A DNA stretch of 64,000 bases from Oceanicola sp. D3. GTDB taxonomy: Bacteria; Pseudomonadota; Alphaproteobacteria; Rhodobacterales; Rhodobacteraceae. The stretch is taken from contig NZ_CP040932.1 of the NCBI RefSeq assembly GCF_006351965.1, positions 3,472,001-3,536,000 of the forward strand, given 5' to 3'. Under the pieces are notes generated by a model. The model had not been told where the DNA came from. It searched no databases and worked only from the letters and a program-made list of their open reading frames with translations. Position 1 is the first letter of the stretch. Each line of letters opens with the position of its first letter. Below, in pieces: positions 41,562 to 49,316 of the stretch. The translations under genes and the position numbers were made by a program.

Positions 41562-41900
41562 TCAAGTCAGAATGTGCCAATACGGCGGTGTCTTCCAATA
41601 GTCTGTAAGGTCCGTTTCCTCGCCTCCTTCAAAGGCATAGCGATAGACGCTCTCAAAGAACGCTCGGGCGGAGTCTTTGCTTGCCGGATCGCATTTCGTT
41701 GCGTTGTAAAAATCTCGCTCCGTAAGGACGTCTTTATCAAGAGCGGACTTGAACTCTTGCTGGTGTGCCTGCCTGTCCAATTCGCTTAAGTTCTCCACAT
41801 ACTCGGGTAGCTCATCCAATTTCGTCAGATTGGCATCGAAGTACATCAGTGGAGTTTTAAATTCGCTCGATAAAAACATATTATGCGCTCCTTGCGACAC
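41562..41900 (-). CDS. immunity protein, type I (no adjacent toxin tail of its own)
   Basis: The 112-residue protein (a start at residue 8, MFLSSEF, is also possible) belongs to the type I group: LMYFDANLTKLDELPEYVENL, ARAFFESVYRYAFEGGEETDLTDYWK. It follows the type III immunity gene after 39 bp and precedes the truncated cassette 4 module. No toxin of its own lies beside it. Confidence 0.75.
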   Translation of the reverse strand: MSQGAHNMFLSSEFKTPLMYFDANLTKLDELPEYVENLSELDRQAHQQEFKSALDKDVLTERDFYNATKCDPASKDSARAFFESVYRYAFEGGEETDLTDYWKTPPYWHILT

Positions 41901-41939
41901 GCCGAGAATTCGAAGATGTCTGAGAATTCAGCCTTTTGG

Positions 41940-42239
41940 CTAGTAGAAAAAATCATCAGGATCCGGGAAATCTCCGCTGTTGAAAACATAGTCCAGCAAC
42001 GCCTGGATAAACCCTTTGAGGCTGTCCTCAGTCAAATCTCCATGTCCATAGGTGTTAGTGAACTCCTCAGCCGTAAACAACGGCTTGTCGATCTGCTCTT
42101 GCAGGCAGCGCTTAAGATACGCGCCCTGATTCTCGAAATCCTGCTTCAAGGTGCTCGGTTCATAGTTCTGCTCGTCAATATATATGTTGAAAATTTTTCT
42201 TATGTACGCTTTTGCGCTGGCGCGTTCGATCTTGTTCAT
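41940..42239 (-). CDS. immunity protein, type III (cassette 3)
   Basis: The 99-residue protein overlaps its toxin's stop by 4 bp (ATGA), a strong sign of a toxin/immunity pair. It is a clear paralogue of the 38989-39288 product, sharing NKIERASAKAYIRKIF, AYLKRCLQEQIDKPLF and the tail LDYVFNSGDFPDPDDFFY. Immunity function is inferred from pairing and from the pattern of the array. Confidence 0.75.
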   Translation of the reverse strand: MNKIERASAKAYIRKIFNIYIDEQNYEPSTLKQDFENQGAYLKRCLQEQIDKPLFTAEEFTNTYGHGDLTEDSLKGFIQALLDYVFNSGDFPDPDDFFY

Positions 42240-42883
42240 TTCTGCTTCCTTGGATTTGCATACATCGTGTAAAGGCCAAACGTACCATCTTCTCGAAACT
42301 TGAAAATCGCTCTTATATACCCGCCCTCAAAATCTACCAGTTCAATCTTCTTGGATGACCTTGGTCCAATTCTTCTATACCCTTTCAACCGGCTATTTAC
42401 CCCATCAGCAAAGATGTCCGAAATTGGGAAGTCTACCTCGAAGGATTTTTCTCCTCCATATCGCGCTCGTGCCGCACTGTCGTGGAGCTGAGTGGAGCGC
42501 TCTGTGAAGATATGATCGTAGGCGCGCACATAGTCAGCTTCCGTGTTAAACTTCGTAGCCACACGGACTTTTGCGTGCTTCTTCCCCGTGACCGCATCAG
42601 TCGTCGTTCCAGACATCGGATCAATGCCGTCCGTAACTCTGTCCCGGAGGGCTTGATCGGTAACGGCTCCTTCATGCCTCTGGGGGCCATGAGCGCCCGG
42701 AACATCCCGAGCTAACTCCCCCAGCCTCTTCCGCCAATACCGCGCGGAGCGTTCGACGCGGTGGCTCGTGGTCAGGATCCCTTCGACCGTTTCATCAATA
42801 CTCTGCCGCAGCTTCTTCGCAAGGGCACCGACCTTCGAGAAGATCGGCTTGATCCCGTCCAGAAACGCCAGGATCTTCGCCAC
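42236..42883 (-). CDS. orphan toxin-tail module (cassette 3)
   Basis: From GTG 42883 the product has 215 residues: the AKILAFLDGIKPIF segment in the 147-bp repeat, the pre-toxin RVERSARYWRKRL and HGPQRHEG, then a variable tail with VATKFNTEADYVRAYDH, DFPISDIFADGVNSRLKGY and FREDGTFGLYTMYANP. It lacks the delivery N-terminus of the effector. The fold and catalytic activity are unknown; the closing DGTFxLYTMYP is reminiscent of BECR-type RNase toxins. Confidence 0.75.
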   Translation of the reverse strand: MAKILAFLDGIKPIFSKVGALAKKLRQSIDETVEGILTTSHRVERSARYWRKRLGELARDVPGAHGPQRHEGAVTDQALRDRVTDGIDPMSGTTTDAVTGKKHAKVRVATKFNTEADYVRAYDHIFTERSTQLHDSAARARYGGEKSFEVDFPISDIFADGVNSRLKGYRRIGPRSSKKIELVDFEGGYIRAIFKFREDGTFGLYTMYANPRKQK

Positions 42884-42938
42884 ATGCTGCCCGCCCGAAA
42901 TCGCGGCGCGGATCTTTCAGGCGATGCTGGCGCAGCGG
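42792..42938 (-). repeat. 147-bp recombination segment, cassette 3 copy
   Basis: Carries the TGA at 42917-42919 in place of a Ser codon, 19 bp from its upstream edge. A type I immunity gene stops 6 bp upstream of it. Confidence 0.92.
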
Positions 42939-42944
42939 ACGACT

Positions 42945-43262
42945 TTAATCGTAGCTTCTCCAGTTTGGCGGTGTCTTCCAATAGTCCGTAAGGTCCGTTT
43001 CCTCGCCACCCTCAAAGGCGTAGCGATAGACGCTTTCGAAAAACGCGCGGGCGGAGTCTTTGCTGGCCGGATCGCAGGCTGTCGCGTCGTAAAATTCTCT
43101 CTCTGTGAGGAGGTCTTTATCAAGCGCGTTTTTGAACTCATTCTTGAGTTCTTGTCTGTTTAATTCTGTTAGGCTTTCTAGATATTCAGGTAGCTCATCG
43201 GGCCTATCCACATTGGCATTGAAGTGAGCTAGTGAAGTTCTAAAGTGGCGTGAGAGGGCCAT
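42945..43262 (-). CDS. immunity protein, type I (cassette 2)
   Basis: The 105-residue protein begins 12 bp after the cassette 2 toxin stop, the same spacing as in the full effector's own pair. Shared type I features are FNANVDRPDELPEYLESL, DKDLLTEREFYDAT, CDPASKDSARAFFESVYRYAFEGGEETDLTDYW. Its toxin is also the closest relative of the effector tail, so toxin and immunity types agree. Confidence 0.78.
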   Translation of the reverse strand: MALSRHFRTSLAHFNANVDRPDELPEYLESLTELNRQELKNEFKNALDKDLLTEREFYDATACDPASKDSARAFFESVYRYAFEGGEETDLTDYWKTPPNWRSYD

Positions 43263-43274
43263 GTCCTGTTTTCC

Positions 43275-43889
43275 TTAAGGGTTGGGATAAAGTGTGACGA
43301 GTTTCGGCATCCCGTTTGCATCCTTTTCGAAGACTGCAGCAATCATGGTGTCTGGGCCAAAGATTGTTGCATTTCCATTGAGATCATATCCTTTAAAGCG
43401 TGTCCGAAAGCTGGTGCCAAAGATCTCTCTGGCGGGAACTTTAATTTCGTCTTTCTTTTCGCCATTTTTCAAGAATGCTTTGTAATCTGGATGCTTTACC
43501 ACTTCATCATAAGCCCTGACGTAATCGGCTTTTGTGTTGATCTTCGTCGCGTGTTTGCCCCTGACGTGTAGGATCTTATTGCTCATTTCGACCCGGAGCT
43601 TTCCCTTTCCTGGGACGTCGATCATTTCGCCTGAAAGAGTAGGCGGCCGCCCATGCTCTGCCGGATTATAGGGGACACCGTATTTCCTGAGGAACTTGTC
43701 ATAGTCCACAACGGTGCCGGTCATCGGGTCATGGCCAAGCAGGCTTCGGAAGAACAATTGTACATCTGTCACATCCCCCTCATGCCGTTGCGGCCCGTGC
43801 CCTTGAGCCGCCAACTCGTCCAACCTTTTTTCCCAGTACCGCGCCTTGCGCACCACCACGTGGCTTTCGTGGATAATCCGTGTGCCCAC
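43275..43889 (-). CDS. orphan toxin-tail module (cassette 2), same type as the effector tail
   Basis: From GTG 43889 the 204-residue product is a close copy of the effector's last third: TRIIHESHVVVRKARYWEKRLDEL, QRHEGDVTDVQLFFRSLLGHDPMTGTVVDYDKF, HATKINTKADYVRAYDEVVKHPDY and the end KLVTLYPNP. Unlike the other modules it lacks the 147-bp segment; similarity to the effector breaks at about 43891, where unrelated DNA begins. Confidence 0.78.
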   Translation of the reverse strand: MGTRIIHESHVVVRKARYWEKRLDELAAQGHGPQRHEGDVTDVQLFFRSLLGHDPMTGTVVDYDKFLRKYGVPYNPAEHGRPPTLSGEMIDVPGKGKLRVEMSNKILHVRGKHATKINTKADYVRAYDEVVKHPDYKAFLKNGEKKDEIKVPAREIFGTSFRTRFKGYDLNGNATIFGPDTMIAAVFEKDANGMPKLVTLYPNP

Positions 43890-44107
43890 CTCGTCATTCC
43901 ACAGGCGGCGGCTGTAGTCGCCACATCAAGTTGGTCAAAGGAGATGAGACAACTTTCTGTTGGCGTTACGATCCAGATTCTTCAACGGGGGATGCGGGCT
44001 TCGTGTCTGATCGCCTCACATGGGTCAGAGGCAAGATACCCATCTACAGGCCGTGCCTTGCGCAAGGATGATTGCGATACGCGATCAACGACCACTGCCC
44101 ACCGGCT
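43890..44107. other. unexplained DNA interrupting the toxin array
   Basis: This 218-bp stretch resembles neither the effector nor the immunity genes. On the plus strand a frame from 43880 reads GDETTFCWRYDPDSSTGDAGF and RLTWVRGKIPIYRP, which looks like part of a real protein, but no family is recognised and no start or complete domain is present. It may be debris of another gene carried in during array rearrangement. Confidence 0.4.
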
Positions 44108-44401
44108 TCAGTCGAAATAGTCGTCGGGATCAGGCTCCGCGGCACCGGAGAACAGATAGGCCCTTAATGCACTGAAGAACGCAGCAAGACTCCCCGGGCT
44201 CGCTTGGCCCAGGCCCGTCATTTTATTGACGTCCCGTGGTGTGAACATCTCGTACTCCAACTGCGCCAATATCGCAGCGTCCAGCTCTTTGCGGTCGCGG
44301 CACAAAGACCTCAACTCCTCGGCGTCCCACTCTTGATCACAAAGGTATGTGCTCAATGCCGACCGCAGGTTATATGCGTGGACTGAATTTTTTTTGATCA
44401 T
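44108..44401 (-). CDS. immunity protein, type II (cassette 1)
   Basis: The 97-residue protein begins 3 bp after the cassette 1 toxin stop. It has its own sequence (AYNLRSALSTYLCDQEWDAEELRSL) but keeps the array's common layout: LAQLEYEMFTPRDVNKMTGLG, LAAFFSALRAYLFSGAAEPDPDDYFD. The shared acidic aromatic tail suggests all immunity types here are one diverged family. Confidence 0.72.
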   Translation of the reverse strand: MIKKNSVHAYNLRSALSTYLCDQEWDAEELRSLCRDRKELDAAILAQLEYEMFTPRDVNKMTGLGQASPGSLAAFFSALRAYLFSGAAEPDPDDYFD

Positions 44402-44404
44402 TAT

Positions 44405-45046
44405 CTAAGTCCTCGGCTCGGGAAACATCGAGTATAAACCGAACGTTCCATCATCTCGAAACCTAAAGAACGCTAATATTGCGCCGCCTTCGAAATCCAG
44501 CGGCACGACGCCTTGAGGTTTTCTTCTGCTGACCTTAGCGTAGCCTCGCATCCTTTGGTTTACATTACCCTTGAATACGTCATTGATTGGAAATTCCATT
44601 TTGAAAATTTTTTCGCCGCCGTACCGCGCCAACCTTGCTTTGTCCAAAAGTTCATCTCTCAGTTCTCCGGCGATGTGATCGTACAGCCTGACGTAGTCGG
44701 TGGGCGTGTTTATCTTCGTCGCCTTTCTGGGTTTGCGGTGCTTTTTGCCCGTTACCGCATCAATCGTCGTCCCGGACATTGGATCAATGCCGTGCAAGAT
44801 TCTGTCAAGGAGGGCTTGATCGGTAACATCACCTTCATGCCTCTGGGGGCCGTGAGCGCCCGGAACATCCTGCGCCAACTCGTCCAGCCTTTTTCGCCAA
44901 TACCGCGCTGATCGCTCGACGCGGTGGCTCTTGGTCATGATCCGCTCGGCTTTTTCATCAATACTCTGCCGCAGCTTCTTCGCAAGGGCACCGATCTTCG
45001 CGAAGATCGGCTTGATCCCGTCCAGGAAGGCCAGGATCTTCGCCAC
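44405..45046 (-). CDS. orphan toxin-tail module (cassette 1)
   Basis: From GTG 45046 the product has 213 residues: AKILAFLDGIKPIFAKIGALAKKL from the 147-bp repeat, the pre-toxin block up to GHGPQRHEG-like AHGPQRHEGDVTDQALL, then a variable tail with KATKINTPTDYVRLYDH, EFPINDVFKGNVNQRMRGY and FRDDGTFGLYSMFPEP. It has no delivery N-terminus. It pairs with a type II immunity gene 3 bp away. Confidence 0.75.
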   Translation of the reverse strand: MAKILAFLDGIKPIFAKIGALAKKLRQSIDEKAERIMTKSHRVERSARYWRKRLDELAQDVPGAHGPQRHEGDVTDQALLDRILHGIDPMSGTTIDAVTGKKHRKPRKATKINTPTDYVRLYDHIAGELRDELLDKARLARYGGEKIFKMEFPINDVFKGNVNQRMRGYAKVSRRKPQGVVPLDFEGGAILAFFRFRDDGTFGLYSMFPEPRT

Positions 45047-45101
45047 ATGCTGACCGCCGGTGATCGCGGCGCGGAATTTTCAGGCGATGCTGGCGCAGCG
45101 G
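44955..45101 (-). repeat. 147-bp recombination segment, cassette 1 copy
   Basis: Carries the TGA at 45080-45082 in place of a Ser codon, 19 bp from its upstream edge. The effector's own immunity gene stops 6 bp upstream of it. Confidence 0.92.
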
Positions 45102-45107
45102 GCGACC

Positions 45108-45425
45108 TTATTCCCAGTTTTTACGATAACCAATTTTGAGCCAATAGTCCGAGAGATCCGTTTCTTCGCCCCCTTCAAAGGCGTAGCGATAGACGCTTTC
45201 GAAAAACGCGCGGGCGGAGTCTTTGCTTGCCGGACTGCATGATGTCGCCTTGTAAAAATCTCGTTCTGTAAGGAGGTCCTTTTCAAGTGCAGTCTTGAAC
45301 TCTTGCTGGAGTGCTTGCCTGTCCAATTCGCTTAAGCTTTCCACAAACCTAGGCAGCCTATCGGATATTGAGACATTGGCGTTAAAGTACATCAGTAATT
45401 TATTTAAGTGACGTGAGAGGGTCAT
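45108..45425 (-). CDS. immunity protein of the full-length effector (type I)
   Basis: The 105-residue, helical and acidic protein starts 12 bp after the effector stop, in the position expected of a cognate immunity gene. Features are YFNANVSISDRLPRFVESLSELDRQALQQEF, EKDLLTERDFYKAT and the tail YRYAFEGGEETDLSDYW; the last dozen residues differ from other type I copies. It has no signal peptide, so it would neutralise the toxin in the cytoplasm. Function inferred from context. Confidence 0.78.
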   Translation of the reverse strand: MTLSRHLNKLLMYFNANVSISDRLPRFVESLSELDRQALQQEFKTALEKDLLTERDFYKATSCSPASKDSARAFFESVYRYAFEGGEETDLSDYWLKIGYRKNWE

Positions 45426-45437
45426 GGTCTGTCCTCC

Positions 45438-47306
45438 TTAGGGGTCAGGATATAGTGTGATAAGCTTTACTGTCCCATTTTGACCTTTCTCAAAAACCGC
45501 AACAATCTGGGTGTCCGGCCCAAACACGGTTGGGTCTCCATTGAGGTCATATCCTTTGAAGCGCGCCTGGAAGTTTGAGCCAAAAATATCTTTGGCGGGA
45601 ACTCTAATCGGTTCGTCTGCTTCGGCACTCTTCAAGAATGCCTTGAAATCAGGATGTTTCAATACCTCATCATAGGCCCTGACGTAATCGGCTTTCGTGT
45701 TGATCTTCGTCGCGTGATCTCCAGTAGCGTGTAGGATCTTTTTGCTCATCTCGACCTTGAGCGTTCCCTTTCCGGGGACGTCGATCATTTCGCCCGAAAG
45801 AGTAGGCGGCCGCCCATGCTCTGCCGGATTATAGGGGACACCGTATTTCCTGAGGAACTTGTCATAGTCCACAACGGTACCGGTCATCGGATCATGGCCA
45901 AGCATGCTGCGGAGTAACAATTGTACATCCGTCACATCCCCCTCATGCCGTTGCGGCCCGTGCCCTTGAGACGCCAACTCGTCCAACCTTTGTTCCCAGT
46001 ACCGCGCCTTGCGAACAACCACGTGGCCTTCGTGGATGATCCGCGTGCCGACCTCATCAATACTCTGCCGCAGCTTCTTCGCAAGCGCACCGACCTTCGA
46101 GAAGATCGGCTGGATCCCGTCCAGGAAGGCCAGGATCTTCGCCACATGCTGCCCGCCGGAGATCGCGGTGCGGATCTTGGAGGCGATGCTGGCGCAGCGG
46201 GAGGCGAGGGCGGCGGCGCCGGCTCCGGCGCTCAGGGCGGCGATGATCGTGGTGATCAGCCAGATCAGCAGCTCGGGGACGATGAACCCCAGCCCCTCGC
46301 CGATGACCCCGGCCCAGAAATTGGGCGTCATCAGCAGCAGGCAGCGCATCGCGGTGTTGACCATGAGGTTCAGCACCGGCGTGCGGCGCAGCACCTCGAT
46401 CATGTCGCGGATCCAGTCGATGCCGTCGGTGGTGGCCTCGCGGATCATCGCGCCAAACTCGCCGATCACCCCGCCGAGGGCCTCCAGCCCCGTCAGCTTC
46501 CCGAGGCTCGTCGCGATCCGGTCGATATCCCCCGCAAGGAAGGCGCGCATCAGCTCGCCCAGCTCCTCAAGGTAGTCCATCACCCCGTCGCTCTGGAACA
46601 GGCCCACGATGGCACTGCCGGTATCGCGGGCGATCTTCGCGCCCACGTTCAAGGGTACTGCGCCCGGCAGCCACCATGGCAGCCCCTCGTCATTCGCCTC
46701 CCCGATGTAATCGCCAATGGCGGCGGCGGAGGATTTGAGCGCGCCCCATGCGGTGCCCCAAAAATCCTTCTCCCCGTCCCACCAGTTGCCGATGCCACGC
46801 AGCACGCCCTTGTTGAAATCGACCGCCGCCCCGATGACCCCGTCGCGCTCCCATTCCTCCACATAGGGCCGGAAGGTGGCCTTCATCGAGGTTTCGAAGG
46901 CCTCCAGCTCGCGGACGATATCCTGCTCAAGCTGCCATGCCTCCTCGGCCACCGTGGGGATATCCTGGCTCGGGTTGGTGGTTGCGGTCAGAAACCCGGC
47001 GCTGGCGGGCACTTCGCCATGGGTCACGCCGCCCAGGTCTGGCCGCAACGCGCCGGTGCCGGGGGCCGCATCGGCCGCGCCCCGGTTTGCGGGCGCCTCG
47101 GTTTTCATCGCATCCACCAGCACCCCGCCCGACATGTCGGCCAGGCGCACCTCCAGGTCGGTGATCGGGGTTTTCCACGGGTCGTCGTAGGCAAACTTCA
47201 CCCCCGCCGCCAACGCGCAGATCTTGCACTCCGAGCCGATCTCTCCTGCGTTGGCAAGGCCGGTGTGTTCGGAGCGCGCGGTTACATCCTTGGGCGTCAG
47301 GCTCAT
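45438..47306 (-). CDS. probable type VI secretion effector with exchangeable C-terminal toxin tail
   Basis: This 622-residue protein has an N-terminal beta-rich part (CKICALAAGVKFAYDDPWKTPITDLEVRLAD, 1-100), a helical middle, and a hydrophobic stretch near 345-370 (VPELLIWLITTIIAALSAGAGAAALA). The segment encoded by the 147-bp repeat (about 370-418) and a C-terminal toxin domain (about 450-622) follow: RHEGDVTDVQL, DPMTGTV, HATKINTKADYVRAYDEV and KLITLYPDP. The upstream DUF4123 adaptor gene overlaps it by 4 bp, which points to T6SS delivery. Toxin activity is unknown; a BECR-like RNase is a guess. Confidence 0.8.
   Translation of the reverse strand: MSLTPKDVTARSEHTGLANAGEIGSECKICALAAGVKFAYDDPWKTPITDLEVRLADMSGGVLVDAMKTEAPANRGAADAAPGTGALRPDLGGVTHGEVPASAGFLTATTNPSQDIPTVAEEAWQLEQDIVRELEAFETSMKATFRPYVEEWERDGVIGAAVDFNKGVLRGIGNWWDGEKDFWGTAWGALKSSAAAIGDYIGEANDEGLPWWLPGAVPLNVGAKIARDTGSAIVGLFQSDGVMDYLEELGELMRAFLAGDIDRIATSLGKLTGLEALGGVIGEFGAMIREATTDGIDWIRDMIEVLRRTPVLNLMVNTAMRCLLLMTPNFWAGVIGEGLGFIVPELLIWLITTIIAALSAGAGAAALASRCASIASKIRTAISGGQHVAKILAFLDGIQPIFSKVGALAKKLRQSIDEVGTRIIHEGHVVVRKARYWEQRLDELASQGHGPQRHEGDVTDVQLLLRSMLGHDPMTGTVVDYDKFLRKYGVPYNPAEHGRPPTLSGEMIDVPGKGTLKVEMSKKILHATGDHATKINTKADYVRAYDEVLKHPDFKAFLKSAEADEPIRVPAKDIFGSNFQARFKGYDLNGDPTVFGPDTQIVAVFEKGQNGTVKLITLYPDP
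46054..46200 (-). repeat. 147-bp recombination segment, full effector copy
   Basis: The functional version, in frame inside the effector and lacking the TGA of three other copies. It marks the junction between the fixed effector body and the variable tail. Confidence 0.92.
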
Positions 47307-48322
47307 TGCACCTCCTCCGGGGCGCCAAACCCCTCCATCCGGGCTTTCATCGCGGCAAACCGCTCACGCTCGGGCGCGTCGGCAGCGCAAATCCGCGCCA
47401 GTTCGCCTTCGCGGTCCATCTCGATGAAGCCGGGGCCATAGAACAGGCTCCAGGCCGCGATCACATGCAGGTGCTCCTTGCGCCGGAAGCCCAGGGCGGT
47501 GAAGCGCTCCAGCACCGGGCGGATCAGCCGCGCAACGGCCCCTTCGGGGTAGTGCTTCAACTCCGGGCCAAAGTCGCCCTTGAGGTTGCGCGCCATGCGC
47601 TCCACGTCACGGTCGAAGGCGTTTGTTCTGAAGGGGCGCAGCTCCCACTCTTTCAACACCACAGGCCCAAGCGGCCTGTTCGCATGTTCGGGCAGCTGCG
47701 CCGGGCGGAAGCAGGTTGCCGTCTTTCCAGCCTCCTCCTCAACAATGAAACTGTCGATCAGCCCCCGGCCAAACCACTGTTCGGCGCGGCGCTCGCTTTC
47801 GGAGATGGTCCGGAAGTATCGCCCGGCCACGAGCGGATCCCAGAACCGAAAGAAAAACCAGCGGCCGTCGGCCTCGCGGCGCAGCTTGGTGAAGCGTCGC
47901 AGATGACGGCGCACTTCTGCAAAGCTGCCGCGAGACCGGATCAGAAGCCCCGTGTCCCGCCCCCAATGCGCCTTGAGGAAGCCAGTGGTAAAACGTGAGG
48001 GCGGCTCGTCCGGGGCAACGGTTAGATCGGCGAGATAGGGCGCCGTTTCAGCGGCCTCCTCCGCCGCCCGGCCCTCGAAGAGGGATTGCAGCGGCACGTC
48101 TGCGCCGTCGAGGTCAAACACGCCCGTCACCGCTTTGCGGCGCACCGGGTCGAGCACCAGAAATGTGTTGAGGCCATCTTCGGCGGGCCCGCGAAGGCTC
48201 GCCAACAGGTCTGAGGTATCCGGGTCGATCTCGGTTTCGGAGGTTTCAAGAATCGCCCGGTCTCCGGGGCCGTCCTCCGTTCCGTGCACCCCTGTCACGT
48301 ACACTGCCACGCCAGCATCCAC
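47303..48322 (-). CDS. DUF4123 domain protein (T6SS effector adaptor)
   Basis: This 339-residue protein has the DUF4123 pattern: NTFLVLDPVRRKAV, APYLADLTV, FLKAHWGRDTGLLIRSRGSFAEVRRHLRRFTKL and WFFFRFWDPLVAGRY. DUF4123 proteins (Tap/TEC) bind cognate effectors and load them onto VgrG spikes of the type VI secretion system. It starts with GTG 48322, the first usable start after an in-frame stop, with only weak ribosome-binding sequence. Its stop overlaps the effector ATG by 4 bp. No VgrG or sheath genes are in the window. Confidence 0.88.
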   Translation of the reverse strand: MDAGVAVYVTGVHGTEDGPGDRAILETSETEIDPDTSDLLASLRGPAEDGLNTFLVLDPVRRKAVTGVFDLDGADVPLQSLFEGRAAEEAAETAPYLADLTVAPDEPPSRFTTGFLKAHWGRDTGLLIRSRGSFAEVRRHLRRFTKLRREADGRWFFFRFWDPLVAGRYFRTISESERRAEQWFGRGLIDSFIVEEEAGKTATCFRPAQLPEHANRPLGPVVLKEWELRPFRTNAFDRDVERMARNLKGDFGPELKHYPEGAVARLIRPVLERFTALGFRRKEHLHVIAAWSLFYGPGFIEMDREGELARICAADAPERERFAAMKARMEGFGAPEEVQ

Positions 48323-48476
48323 CCCGAACTTGGTTCACCACTTACACCAGCGGGCTGTCGACACCGCCGGACACCACCCTAACGTGCATTCGGAGAAACC
48401 TGCAATCCGGCTTGTCGCCGAGGTGCAGGGCAGGCCGGGCGGCGTGCTGGCGCGGTACGTTGCGGTTGCTTCAGGC

Positions 48477-49316
48477 TCAGGGCTTTACGAACTTGGGGCC
48501 ATTGCCGGGGCGGATGAAGCGCGCGCCGGTACTGGAGGAGGCCCCCACGCGCAGCCGTTTGGCCTGTGCGCCCCCGGCTTGAGGGAACACGCCGCGCCCG
48601 GCCCGCAGATCGGCCCGCAGCTGGCGCACGGCGGGCTCAACGCGCATGCCGAGAGACAGCACCTTGCCATCTTCGCGCGCGCCCTTGGAAATGATCGACA
48701 CAATCGCGGGACGGCCCGAGGACATCTCGAACACTGGCGCACCGGAAGAGCCGAAGGTGACATCGCAGGAGAAGGCCAGCGCGCCGATCCGCTCGCCCAG
48801 CACGCCGCAGGAGCGTTGCAGCGAAAGCGCCTCTTCGCGGCCCTGCCCGTAGGAGGCAACCGAAACGGTGCCACCGGTGCGCACGTTGCCGGAGAGCGCA
48901 TAGGGCGCGGCATTGGCGGCGGCAATTGGGCGATCGAGTTGGAGCAGCGCAACGTCGGTGCGCAGCTGGCCGATCACATCATCACTCACCGGCGCGTAGC
49001 CCGCCATCACCACGGCGCGCGCGCCCTGGCGGGCGGCCACGTCTTGCCCGTCGCGGTAGCCCGCGCGGAAAGTGATGCGGCGCGGGTCGAGCCGGTTGCC
49101 TTCACGGTCGAAGAGGCAATGGGCCGCTGTCAGCACGAGATCGGTGGCGATGAGCGCGCCAGAGCAGAAGGAGCCACGGCCAAGGTCGAGCCGGCCCACG
49201 GCCTCCCAGCCCAGCCCCTCGGAGCGCAGCGACAGGCGGCGCAGGGCGCTATCGGCGAAGGCAGGCGTGGCGAGGGCCAGCGCCAGCGCGGCGAAGAGGG
49301 CGCGGCGCAGCATCAC
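48477..49316 (-). CDS. secreted trypsin-like serine protease (second of a tandem pair)
   Basis: This 279-residue protein has a signal peptide ending ATPAFA and a chymotrypsin-fold domain with the triad His66 (TAAHC), Asp121 (TDVALLQLD) and Ser191 (GSSGAP). The nucleophile motif reads GSSGAP rather than GDSGGP, as in related bacterial V8-like proteases. It is a paralogue of the gene upstream and overlaps it by 4 bp. Role in the periplasm or outside is unknown. Confidence 0.9.
   Translation of the reverse strand: MMLRRALFAALALALATPAFADSALRRLSLRSEGLGWEAVGRLDLGRGSFCSGALIATDLVLTAAHCLFDREGNRLDPRRITFRAGYRDGQDVAARQGARAVVMAGYAPVSDDVIGQLRTDVALLQLDRPIAAANAAPYALSGNVRTGGTVSVASYGQGREEALSLQRSCGVLGERIGALAFSCDVTFGSSGAPVFEMSSGRPAIVSIISKGAREDGKVLSLGMRVEPAVRQLRADLRAGRGVFPQAGGAQAKRLRVGASSSTGARFIRPGNGPKFVKP

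Noticed and set aside
38989-47306. CRISPR array or tandem integron cassettes as an explanation of the repeats
   Set aside because: Repeats are 147 bp, encode part of the effector and are separated by toxin and immunity genes; there is no short regular spacer pattern and no attC-like imperfect palindrome or integrase.
38789-48322. Mobile element or prophage carrying the toxin array
   Set aside because: No transposase, integrase, tRNA-flanking direct repeat or phage gene was found; movement by homologous recombination is enough to explain the pattern.
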